Of a stretch of DNA of 8,670 nucleotides, positions 1 through 5,595 are shown piece after piece (position 1 is the stretch's first letter; the number at the start of each line of letters is the position of its first letter). The position numbers were made by a program, and so were the translations under genes. The stretch is from assembly GCA_905236545.1 (NCBI GenBank), contig CAJOQO010000027.1:1-8670 (forward strand), written 5' to 3'. The notes beneath the pieces are model-generated. The model made no database searches. It was not told where the DNA came from and saw nothing but the letters and a program-made list of their open reading frames with translations. The DNA comes from an uncultured Lachnospiraceae bacterium (GTDB lineage Bacteria; Bacillota; Clostridia; Lachnospirales; Lachnospiraceae).

Positions 1-70
1 GCCTGATCTGAGCTTTGTACTGCCGCTTACAGGCAAGCCTGACGCGTCAGATACAAAGACTCAGATCGGC
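1..70. repeat. Long imperfect inverted repeat with branched internal structure
   Basis: Bases 1-19 pair with bases 52-70 to give 18 Watson-Crick pairs, interrupted only by single unpaired bases at T4 and A59. Between the arms are two smaller foldable units: GCTT/AAGC (25-28 with 35-38) and the perfect 12-base palindrome CTGACGCGTCAG (39-50). A further small hairpin, GTA-CCA with TGG-TAC, follows at 79-94. No T-run follows on the plus strand, so it does not look like an intrinsic terminator. It may be a structured RNA, the end of a palindromic repeat cut by the window edge, or an incidental fold in the end of a coding region. The pairing is seen directly; its role is unknown. Confidence 0.6.
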
Positions 71-79
71 CGTGAATAG
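2..79 (+). CDS. Possible C-terminal fragment of an unknown protein (partial at left edge)
   Basis: Plus-strand frame 2 is open from the window edge to a TAG at 77-79 and gives about 25 residues ending TKTQIGRE. The other two plus frames stop within the first 11 bases. If real, it is the tail of a gene whose body lies to the left; the tRNA promoter starts about 45 bases after its stop. No family can be recognised from so short a tail. The same bases form a long inverted repeat, which argues that the region may instead be non-coding and structured. This is a weak call. Confidence 0.3.
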   Translation, partial: PDLSFVLPLTGKPDASDTKTQIGRE

Positions 80-122
80 TAACCAATCTGGTACAATCTC
101 ATAGCTTGCCAAAAAAGAATCC

Positions 123-151
123 TTGCAAGTTTCAGACACTTCTGTTATACT
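123..151 (+). promoter_or_regulatory. Promoter of tRNA-Ala
   Basis: A -35 element TTGCAA (123-128) and a -10 element TATACT (146-151) are separated by exactly 17 bases. The tRNA begins 11 bases after the -10 box, so transcription would start at or just before the mature 5' end. Spacing and box quality fit a housekeeping sigma-A promoter. Confidence 0.8.
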
Positions 152-162
152 CCATATTGTTC

Positions 163-235
163 GGGGCATTAGCGCAGTTGGGAGCGCGTTTGAATGGCAT
201 TCAAAAGGTCACGGGTTCGAATCCCGTATGCTCCA
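163..235 (+). tRNA. tRNA-Ala (anticodon GGC)
   Basis: The 73 bases fold into a full cloverleaf. The acceptor stem is GGGGCAT (163-169) with ATGCTCC (228-234). The D stem is GCGC/GCGC (172-175, 184-187), the anticodon stem TTTGA/TCAAA (189-193, 201-205), and the T arm ACGGG-TTCGAAT-CCCGT (211-227). The anticodon loop ATGGCAT places GGC at 196-198, which reads GCC and GCU alanine codons. The acceptor carries the G3:U70 wobble pair (165 with 232), the main identity element for alanyl-tRNA synthetase, which independently confirms alanine. The discriminator is A235. The next bases are CTT, so the 3' CCA is not encoded and must be added by tRNA nucleotidyltransferase. It is a single tRNA with its own promoter, and its strand is opposite to the neighbouring protein genes. 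Confidence 0.96.
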
Positions 236-315
236 CTTTGAAAGCCCTTGTATTTACCTGATTGATACCCATCGATTGCGACACAGGTATTCAACAGGGT
301 ATTCAAAATTTTCGG
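236..315 (+). other. tRNA 3' trailer, non-coding
   Basis: No credible gene is seen between the tRNA and its terminator. The stretch contains a short imperfect tandem repeat, CAGGTATTCAA (285-295) followed by CAGGGTATTCAA (296-307). This is probably transcribed trailer removed during tRNA 3' processing. Confidence 0.5.
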
Positions 316-367
316 AAGAACCCGGCAAGAGCATTGATTGCGGCTCTTTTTTGCAGGGTTCTTTTTT
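316..367 (+). terminator. Nested double intrinsic terminator downstream of tRNA-Ala
   Basis: An inner hairpin AAGAGC/GCTCTT (327-332, 343-348, 10-base loop) runs into six T's (347-352). An outer hairpin AAGAACCC/GGGTTCTT (316-323, 356-363) encloses it and runs into its own six T's (362-367). Either hairpin could terminate plus-strand transcription, and the two overlap so that the outer one can form after read-through of the inner. There is no T-run on the minus side, so it serves the tRNA transcript. It lies about 80-130 bases past the tRNA end, leaving a sizeable 3' trailer. Confidence 0.8.
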
Positions 368-436
368 GTATCCTCTCTGCTTTTCGATCATCTGATCTCC
401 GAATCCGCATAATTGTGAAAAGAATTCCACCTGTGC

Positions 437-510
437 GGTTGGATCACTATCGTGATCCAACCCCGGGCTGATCAGCCCGGCAGAGTCCCGGCAGGATTAT
501 TCCCTGCCGG
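437..510 (-). terminator. Three tandem palindromes at the 3' end of the redox operon
   Basis: Three separate perfect inverted repeats follow each other at the end of the minus-strand gene. The first, CCGGCAGG/CCTGCCGG (488-495, 503-510), encloses the stop codon. The second is the 18-base palindrome CCGGGCTGATCAGCCCGG (463-480). The third is GGTTGGATCAC/GTGATCCAACC (437-447, 452-462) with a four-base loop. None is followed by a proper T-run; only a weak pyrimidine-rich stretch occurs near 416-428. They probably end or protect the operon's mRNA, perhaps with Rho, but an exact termination site cannot be assigned. Confidence 0.5.
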
Positions 511-2287
511 CCTCCTGATAGAGTTCTTCGAGCATCTCCGGAGTAACAGGACCTGTCTTGTTATAAACAACTTCTCCCTTCCGGTTCAGCACGATGGTCT
601 GAGGAAGAGTCGAACTTCCACCTACGATCGTAAAGATCGTATTTTCCTTTGTATCCGTCGTAAACGGCATAGCCAGGTCTCTTCCTTCGATGAACGTTGC
701 AGGGTCATCCTTCGCCACCAGCGAAGAATGCACCGCAAGTACGGCAACCTCACCGTCATATTTCCGGTAGAGGTCACTGAAGTACGGCAGTTCCTGAACA
801 CACGGCGTGCAATAGGTTGCCCATAGATTCAAGAACACTACCTTTCCTCTCTCATCTGCCAGATGGAAGGTCGATCCATCAAAGCACTCCGCGGTAAAGT
901 CTTCCAGCTGCTGCCCGACCTCTCTGCCGATGGGCGCATCGCTCTGAAAGGCCGATGCATCTTTTGACGGGGCGCTTCCGCTGTCCGCTTCCGTCTGCGC
1001 CGACGCTGCGTTTCCACCGTCCGCTTCCGTCTGCGCTGACGCCGTGCTTTCTCTGTCCGCTTCCGTCTGCGCCGACGCCGTGCTTCCGCTGTCCGCTTCC
1101 GTTTGCGCCGACGCCGTGCTTTCTCTGTCCGCCTCTTCTGTCTGACCCAAAACCACGCCCTGAAGATCAGGATCTTCTTTCTTCAAAGGATCGCCCTGGC
1201 TGTCAGAACTGTCGGCCGGAGCCATGACTGTGGGAGCATCCGCTCCTTCTTTCCTGTTCCGAAGATACGGATCCAGAATGTTATACCACAGCAGCGCAAA
1301 ACACAGGACGGCCAGCGCGATACCTGCAGCGATACGTCCGGCTTTTTTTCTTCTTGCCGGCGCTCCGGGATCGTCTCCCGCACATCCCATCTCAGGAGCT
1401 TTCAAAGTGAAGCCTCCTGCCTTGATCGAGATGGCACCCTGTCTGCAGGATTCCATACATTTCCCGCAGTTGATACACTCATGATCGCCGACATGCCTTA
1501 CATCCATCCCGCAGCTGCGCACACATGCGCCGCAGTGGTTGCAGCGTCCTGCGTCCACTTTGACGCCAATCAGATTAAAGCGGTTGAACAGGCCATAGAT
1601 CGCGCCCAGAGGGCAGAGAAATCTGCAGAAAGAGCGATAGCAGAAGATACATGCCATCACGATCACGACCAGTATGACAAACTTTCTCGTAAACAGGATG
1701 CCCAGCATATCCAGCAGCGACGGCCTTACGGGAAGAAGTCCCATGGCACCCTCGAACGTCCCCGCCGGGCAGATATATTTGCAGAAGCCCGGAAGCGGAA
1801 CATCATAGGCAATGCCGTACCACAAAGGCAAAGCGATTACAAAGACTCCCAGAATGACATATTTCAGCCAGGACAGGGCCCTCGTGATGCGGCTCTTGCG
1901 GATCTTCGGCGTTGGAATCTTATGCAGCAGCTCCTGAAGAAGCCCCAGCGGACAGAGCCACCCGCAGACGGTCCGGCCCAGAATCACCCCATAGAGCAGA
2001 AGGATGCCGAATATATACCATCCGGCCCGATGTCCGGACGAAGCCAGCGCATTCTGAAGGGATCCCAGCGGACACGCGCCGACGGCGCCCGGGCAGGAAT
2101 AACAGTTAAAGCCGGGAACACACAGCGACTTCGTCTTTCCCTGATAGATCTCGCCTTCGATAAAGCCCTTTAGATGCGCATTGTAAAGCAGGGCACTGTA
2201 AAGCTGCACCAGATGTCTTGTCATCTGGCTCATACCGTGACTGCGGGGATTCCTGTTTGTATTCATCGTCGTATTCTGATTATCCAA
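497..2287 (-). CDS. NapH-type membrane 4Fe-4S protein fused to a TlpA/ResA-like thioredoxin domain
   Basis: This 596-residue protein likely carries electrons across the membrane to an extracytoplasmic thiol. The N-terminal half is of the NapH/MauN/YccM type. It has a cysteine cluster C62/C65/C72, three CxxxCP motifs (C108/C112, C169/C173, C221/C225), and several helices (about 87-104, 141-159, 194-217). Two ferredoxin motifs follow: C249/C252/C255/C259 and C271/C274/C277/C281. After a basic stretch and a helix at 317-336 comes a low-complexity linker (about 345-450) with 12-residue repeats. The TlpA/ResA-like domain (about 455-596) has WATYCTPC (C493/C496) and the usual cis-proline before the strand (P562). 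The linker's single preceding helix would place this domain outside the cytoplasm. The start is TTG at 2285-2287, overlapping the upstream gene by 8 bases with GGAG ten bases before it. ATG codons at residues 8 and 19 lack good ribosome binding sites. NapH-like and TlpA-like domains are usually separate proteins. The acceptor is not shown; extracytoplasmic disulfides or methionine sulfoxide reductase are possibilities. Confidence 0.88.
   Translation of the reverse strand: MDNQNTTMNTNRNPRSHGMSQMTRHLVQLYSALLYNAHLKGFIEGEIYQGKTKSLCVPGFNCYSCPGAVGACPLGSLQNALASSGHRAGWYIFGILLLYGVILGRTVCGWLCPLGLLQELLHKIPTPKIRKSRITRALSWLKYVILGVFVIALPLWYGIAYDVPLPGFCKYICPAGTFEGAMGLLPVRPSLLDMLGILFTRKFVILVVIVMACIFCYRSFCRFLCPLGAIYGLFNRFNLIGVKVDAGRCNHCGACVRSCGMDVRHVGDHECINCGKCMESCRQGAISIKAGGFTLKAPEMGCAGDDPGAPARRKKAGRIAAGIALAVLCFALLWYNILDPYLRNRKEGADAPTVMAPADSSDSQGDPLKKEDPDLQGVVLGQTEEADRESTASAQTEADSGSTASAQTEADRESTASAQTEADGGNAASAQTEADSGSAPSKDASAFQSDAPIGREVGQQLEDFTAECFDGSTFHLADERGKVVFLNLWATYCTPCVQELPYFSDLYRKYDGEVAVLAVHSSLVAKDDPATFIEGRDLAMPFTTDTKENTIFTIVGGSSTLPQTIVLNRKGEVVYNKTGPVTPEMLEELYQEAGRE
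971..1138 (-). repeat. 36-base coding tandem repeat (about 4.5 copies)
   Basis: A 36-base unit recurs in phase; the plus-strand word GTCCGC starts at 983, 1019, 1055, 1091 and 1127. Read on the minus strand it encodes 12-residue units of the form EADRESTASAQT or EADSGSTASAQT (residues about 384-439) in the linker before the thioredoxin domain. The unit is acidic and Ser/Thr/Ala-rich, as expected for a flexible extracytoplasmic spacer or wall-spanning stalk. Units alternate between RES and SGS/GGN variants, suggesting duplication of a two-unit block. Copy number is probably variable between strains. Confidence 0.9.
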
Positions 2288-3086
2288 GGCCGATACACTC
2301 CGTACAAATATTGCTTGCTTTGATCAATACATCCTGCACTCCGCCATTGAAGATACCGGCAATGATCAGTGCAGCTGCCGCCGCAATGAGGATTCCCTGC
2401 AGAAGCACCCTGTTTTTCCCGCTGCTGACGGATCCCTTCAATGCTGTCTCCTCCGGCTTCCCGGAAGCTTCCTCCGGCTTTCCGGAAGACTCCCTTTCTT
2501 TTCTCTCCTCCTGAAGCTGAACTTTCGCTGCCTCAATCTCCCTTCGCACACTCCTCTGTTCCAGGAGCCCCGCGATGATCAGGCAGGCCATCCCCGCACA
2601 GATCCACGGAAATGTCCCGGCAGCAAGCGCTTTGATCATGCCCTCCACGTCCCGCTCCGGAAAATGAGCTCCGTTCAGAAGATAGATCAGCACCGGTATC
2701 ATACACAGGCCAAACGCAGCCCATCCCCCGGCCAGTACCATCCTCTGGGTCTTTCTCTCCTTCCTCACAGCAGCACTCCCGCCGCGAAGCCGGGAAACAA
2801 GCAGATCCCTTTCCAGCTGCAAATCTCTCACAGGCTTTTTTTTCTCATCCCCTCTGATGCCCAGAATCAGACCTGCGGCCGCCAGTCCGATCGACACAAA
2901 CAGGGCCGGTGCCAGCTTCCCGAATTCATCCGACAGCGCGTCAGCAGTGTAGATGCTTTCAAGAGGATGCTCCGCCTTGCGCTGCGCTCCTTCCCTGTAG
3001 ATCCGGACGGCGCCTGTGCAAAGCAGGATCGCCAGCAATATGCAGCACAGACACTGTATGACCAGATATGCTCTCTTTCGGTTCAT
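2280..3086 (-). CDS. Polytopic membrane protein with CD1871A-type C-terminal CxxC motif
   Basis: The protein has 268 residues and about five predicted helices (about 8-27, 59-77, 116-136, 156-175, 227-245). A charged segment (about 80-113) and a coiled-coil-like segment (about 178-200) lie between helices, followed by a short Gly/Pro/Glu repeat (SGKPEEA twice). The tail after the last helix ends NICTECIGLG with C261 and C264. From memory, this ending is the hallmark of the small clostridial CD1871A family of CxxC-motif proteins, usually about 40-45 residues, so this looks like that module joined to a larger membrane domain. More cysteines (C12, C14, C15, C23) sit in the first helix. It is the promoter-proximal gene of the redox operon. 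The ATG has AAGGA seven bases upstream. Its end overlaps the next gene, implying translational coupling. The likely role is a thiol partner of the downstream Fe-S/thioredoxin fusion; function of the large N-terminal part is not recognised. Confidence 0.8.
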   Translation of the reverse strand: MNRKRAYLVIQCLCCILLAILLCTGAVRIYREGAQRKAEHPLESIYTADALSDEFGKLAPALFVSIGLAAAGLILGIRGDEKKKPVRDLQLERDLLVSRLRGGSAAVRKERKTQRMVLAGGWAAFGLCMIPVLIYLLNGAHFPERDVEGMIKALAAGTFPWICAGMACLIIAGLLEQRSVRREIEAAKVQLQEERKERESSGKPEEASGKPEETALKGSVSSGKNRVLLQGILIAAAAALIIAGIFNGGVQDVLIKASNICTECIGLG

Positions 3087-3134
3087 AGATCTATCCTTTC
3101 CGCTTTTTCCGTCAAAAACCGAAGTCTTTCCTAT

Positions 3135-3163
3135 ATTTTACACGTTTCACAGGCACTGTACAA
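3135..3163 (-). promoter_or_regulatory. Promoter of the redox operon
   Basis: On the minus strand a -35 element TTGTAC (3158-3163) and a -10 element TAAAAT (3135-3140) are separated by exactly 17 bases, with an A-tract just upstream of the -35 box that could act as an UP-like element. The predicted start near 3128 leaves a leader of about 40 bases before the ATG at 3086, with its ribosome binding site at 3094-3098. Confidence 0.75.
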
Positions 3164-3190
3164 TTTTTTTCCTGGGAAATGACCATCAAT

Positions 3191-3247
3191 AATCGTAACG
3201 ATTCAGCACCCCCATTGCTCAGAACACTTCGTGTTCTTCGCTGTGGG
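3191..3247. repeat. Palindromic intergenic element (REP-like candidate)
   Basis: This stretch of the gap between the two operons starts with the odd palindrome AATCGT-A-ACGATT (3191-3203). A longer, interrupted inverted repeat follows at 3211-3247: outer arms CCCA/TGGG (3211-3214, 3244-3247), a GC/GC step, and a core AGAACAC-TTC-GTGTTCT (3221-3237). The internal mismatches are symmetrically placed. No T-run follows, and no coding region spans it. It resembles dispersed intergenic palindromes of clostridia, but copy number cannot be judged from one window. Nothing else is seen in 3164-3295. Confidence 0.5.
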
Positions 3248-3297
3248 CGGACAGAGCGGTTTCAGGTGACTGCATCTTGGCGCTGATCTGATCATGC

Positions 3298-3340
3298 AAA
3301 AAGCAGGCGGTATGAAAGGAACATCCTTTCATACCGCCTG
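3298..3340 (-). terminator. Strong intrinsic terminator of the transporter/regulator operon
   Basis: A perfect 17-base-pair stem (3304-3320 with 3324-3340) with a three-base loop is followed on the minus strand by five T's (3298-3302). It lies about 70 bases past the stop of the AraR-like gene and insulates the downstream redox operon from sugar-transporter transcription. Confidence 0.88.
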
Positions 3341-3411
3341 TATCCATCGATTCTGACCGGTTATAAACGGTTTTCAGCCTGCAGGATTGATCCGGAGATC
3401 CGGAGCATTGT

Positions 3412-4506
3412 TCACACTGACGCTGCCTGCAGGTCAGGACTCTTGACAGAACCTCTTCGGATCAGCTGTGCATCAAACAGATAGTTCGCGTCAAACGACG
3501 GATCCTCGATCATCTTCAGAAGGTTTTCGGCAGTTTTCCGCCCCAGTTCCTCCTTTGGATGGGATATGGAAGAGAGATCCTTAATCTGCGCTATATTCGC
3601 GTCATCGATCCCGACAAGAGAAATATCTTCCGGAACGCGTATCCCACGCCGTTCGAAGATGTCCAGCAGCTGGGATGCCAGTTCATCGTTATAACAGACA
3701 ACGCCCGTCACCCCCTCCAGACACTGCATCACATAGGGTTCCACCACCTTCAGGTCGCCGACCATGTCGGAATCCAGAAGAACCGTACGTTTCGCGTCGG
3801 TTCGCAGGTGATGGTTCCACATCGCTCTGAGATAACCGGTGTACCGCAGGTGGCCCTGCCCGTCTTCCGCGTTCAGAATGGCAGCGATGTTGGTGTGACC
3901 TGCCTCAATCAGAAGCTCAGTTGCTTTCTCTGCGGCAAGCACATCATCGATCCGCACGCAGGGCTGACCAAGCTGCGGGTAGGAAGCATTGAAAAAGATT
4001 ACCGGGATATTTCTCTCAAGAAGCATTCGGTAGAGTTCCAGGTTGGGATTCGGCATCGCACTCTTGGCCGGTTCCACGATCACGCCGTCCACATCATCCC
4101 TCTCGAGAAGTGTCTTCAGGATCGTCTTCTCATGATGAACGCTGTCATTCGTAAACGCAAGTCTTGTGGTATACCCTGCTTTTGACAGAACACTCTCAAT
4201 CCCATGCAGCGTCGGAGGAAAAATATAATAATCTAAATAAGTGCTGATGACAGCTATGTTTTTGAAGCTGGGTCTTGTCCTGTCCTTTCCGCCGTCTCCA
4301 ACATAAGTGCCGCTGCCCTGAACCTTCACCACCATCCGCTCTGCCTCAAGGATCTCGAGCGCATGACGGACTGTCTGCCGGCTCAGCTGAAACCGCCTGC
4401 ACAGCTCATTTTCAGATGGAAGCCGGTCGCCCTCCTTCAGGTCGCCGGATCGAATCATCGTTTTCACCCAGCTGATAATTGTCTGATACTTCGGTTCTCT
4501 TTCCAT
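3412..4506 (-). CDS. AraR-like transcriptional repressor (GntR winged helix + LacI-type sugar-binding domain)
   Basis: This 364-residue regulator has the length and build of B. subtilis AraR. Residues about 5-70 are a GntR-type winged helix: LPSENELCRRFQLSRQTVRHALE is split around residues 29-51, and the wing is VQGSGTYVG at 62-70. Residues about 82-355 are a LacI/periplasmic-binding-protein-like effector domain. From memory of AraR, several stretches match: YIFPP..HGIES (94-105), VEP.KSA (144-150), NASY (173-176), CYNDE (271-275), VPEDISLVGIDD (291-302) and HPK..LG (316-322). It is the last gene of the transporter operon, 99 bases after permease 2. The ATG has AAGGGAG six bases upstream. It probably represses the operon and is released by a sugar, with autoregulation. 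L-arabinose is the best effector guess, but AraR paralogues with other ligands exist, so no gene symbol is assigned. No AraR-type operator is visible here; the expected site would be upstream of the binding-protein gene, off the window. Confidence 0.88.
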   Translation of the reverse strand: MEREPKYQTIISWVKTMIRSGDLKEGDRLPSENELCRRFQLSRQTVRHALEILEAERMVVKVQGSGTYVGDGGKDRTRPSFKNIAVISTYLDYYIFPPTLHGIESVLSKAGYTTRLAFTNDSVHHEKTILKTLLERDDVDGVIVEPAKSAMPNPNLELYRMLLERNIPVIFFNASYPQLGQPCVRIDDVLAAEKATELLIEAGHTNIAAILNAEDGQGHLRYTGYLRAMWNHHLRTDAKRTVLLDSDMVGDLKVVEPYVMQCLEGVTGVVCYNDELASQLLDIFERRGIRVPEDISLVGIDDANIAQIKDLSSISHPKEELGRKTAENLLKMIEDPSFDANYLFDAQLIRRGSVKSPDLQAASV

Positions 4507-4549
4507 TTTCAGCTCCCTTCCGAAGGATCCTTTTGGATCTGCACCCGCA

Positions 4550-4576
4550 CTGCCTTTTCGCCGAAGCGGCAGGCAG
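4550..4576 (-). other. Hairpin between permease 2 and the regulator gene
   Basis: In the 99-base gap CTGCC (4550-4554) can pair with GGCAG at 4568-4572 or 4572-4576, and an inner GCCG-AAG-CGGC hairpin (4560-4570) is also possible. A smaller GATCC-type hairpin (about 4526-4539) sits just before the regulator's ribosome binding site (4513-4519). No T-run follows. These may tune regulator expression relative to the transporter; no promoter is convincing in the gap. Confidence 0.35.
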
Positions 4577-4605
4577 CCGGGGCAGGAATGAATACTGAAC
4601 AGTCT

Positions 4606-5580
4606 TTATTTGATCACCTTCAGTGACTCTCTGTCCGCAAACACAGCGACGAAGATCAGGAATACGACACCCTGGATCAGCTGCATCGCCTGTGTGGTAA
4701 GACCCATCATGGTCAGTCCGGAGGTCAGAACGATGTAAAGAAGGGAACCTACGATAACATTCAGGAATCTCGCCTTCGCGCCGCCCGAGATCGGCATACC
4801 GCCAAGCACGAGCGAAATCAGGATCTGCGTCTCCAGCTGGTTGCCGCCGGAAGCGGTAACCGAACCAACCTTGATGACATTGACAAATGCGGCAAAGCCG
4901 GTGATCGCGCCTGCCAGCATATAGATCAGGAATTTTGTCCTGTCCGTGTGGATGCCGGCAAACTTCGCAGCCTTCTCACCTGCGCCGATCGCTTTGAGGT
5001 GGATACCGAACTTTGTGAAATGGAACGCCACAAAGCCAATGACTACCACAACCAGCGTGCAGATCAGCTTCAGTTCATCCTTGTTCAGCAGGATCATCGT
5101 CGCACTTGCCCCGACAGGCGCATCGGACGTGAGGTACTTGATGATGCCGCGGAACAGGAACATCGTACAGATCGTAACGATGAAAGACTTGATCTTACGG
5201 TTGACATAGAAGAATCCATTGATTGCTCCGATCGCCGCTCCGGTTGCGATACCGGCGATTACCGCGACCGGAACAGGCGCAACCTTGGAAACCATGCACA
5301 CAACGATCGAAGCCATGCCGAGGATGGAACCCTGAGAGAAGTCAAGGCCTCCCATGGTCATGATAAAGAATACCCCGGTCGCTGAAATCATAGTCACATA
5401 GATCTGCGACATGACGAGGGAAGGATTCTGCATCATCCTGCCGTTCGTCAGGACATTAAAAACGATAAAGACGACAACCAGTCCGATGATCGGCAGAAGC
5501 GAGCGGACCAGCGACATTCTGGACAGCTTACTGAGCTCTTCTTCTCTCGATACTGCCCCTGCTTTTGTTTGTTCAGCCAT
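4606..5580 (-). CDS. CUT2-family sugar ABC transporter permease (RbsC-like), second permease
   Basis: This is a 324-residue membrane subunit of a ribose-type importer (BPD_transp_2 family). It has a soluble N-terminus of about 25 residues and many hydrophobic helices (first about 29-45). Family landmarks are MTMGGLDFSQGSI (74-86), the NGFFYV segment (121-126) followed by SFIVT, the cytoplasmic coupling-loop region AIGAGEKAAKFAGI (197-210), and LVLGGMPISGGAKARF (257-272), which corresponds to the conserved GG..GG loop. It pairs with permease 1 as a heterodimer and with the double ATPase encoded 15 bases upstream. The ATG at 5578-5580 has AGGAGG (5591-5596) ten bases before it, and that site overlaps the ATPase stop codon, so translation is likely coupled. 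Ligand specificity cannot be read from this subunit. Confidence 0.92.
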   Translation of the reverse strand: MAEQTKAGAVSREEELSKLSRMSLVRSLLPIIGLVVVFIVFNVLTNGRMMQNPSLVMSQIYVTMISATGVFFIMTMGGLDFSQGSILGMASIVVCMVSKVAPVPVAVIAGIATGAAIGAINGFFYVNRKIKSFIVTICTMFLFRGIIKYLTSDAPVGASATMILLNKDELKLICTLVVVVIGFVAFHFTKFGIHLKAIGAGEKAAKFAGIHTDRTKFLIYMLAGAITGFAAFVNVIKVGSVTASGGNQLETQILISLVLGGMPISGGAKARFLNVIVGSLLYIVLTSGLTMMGLTTQAMQLIQGVVFLIFVAVFADRESLKVIK

Positions 5581-5595
5581 TGCTCTTTCTCCTCC

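Noticed and set aside
1..70. Integron attC site, because of the imperfect stem with extrahelical bases
   Set aside because: The conserved GTTRRRY / RYYYAAC core sites are absent and no integrase or cassette structure is seen.
163..235. tRNA-Ala as an integration (att) site for a mobile element
   Set aside because: No copy of the tRNA 3' end is found elsewhere in the window and no integrase or phage gene is present.
254..496. The minus-strand frame stays open for about 80 codons past the TAA of the fusion gene, suggesting stop read-through
   Set aside because: It runs through three palindromes and the antisense of the tRNA terminator, with no protein-like pattern; chance openness is simpler.
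971..1138. Regular 36-base period suggesting a CRISPR array
   Set aside because: The units are contiguous with no unique spacers, stay in frame, and encode a 12-residue protein repeat within a clear gene.
1103..2173. 356-codon plus-strand open frame opposite the Fe-S/thioredoxin gene
   Set aside because: It is antisense to a gene with unmistakable cysteine motifs, and its translation shows no recognisable domain and an Arg/Gln/His-rich composition typical of shadows.
3158..3163. GTAC-containing sequence near the redox promoter as an AraR operator half
   Set aside because: It lacks the two-fold GTACGTAC-type symmetry and serves well as the -35 box; other GTAC words in the window lie in coding DNA or at the left edge and also lack symmetry.
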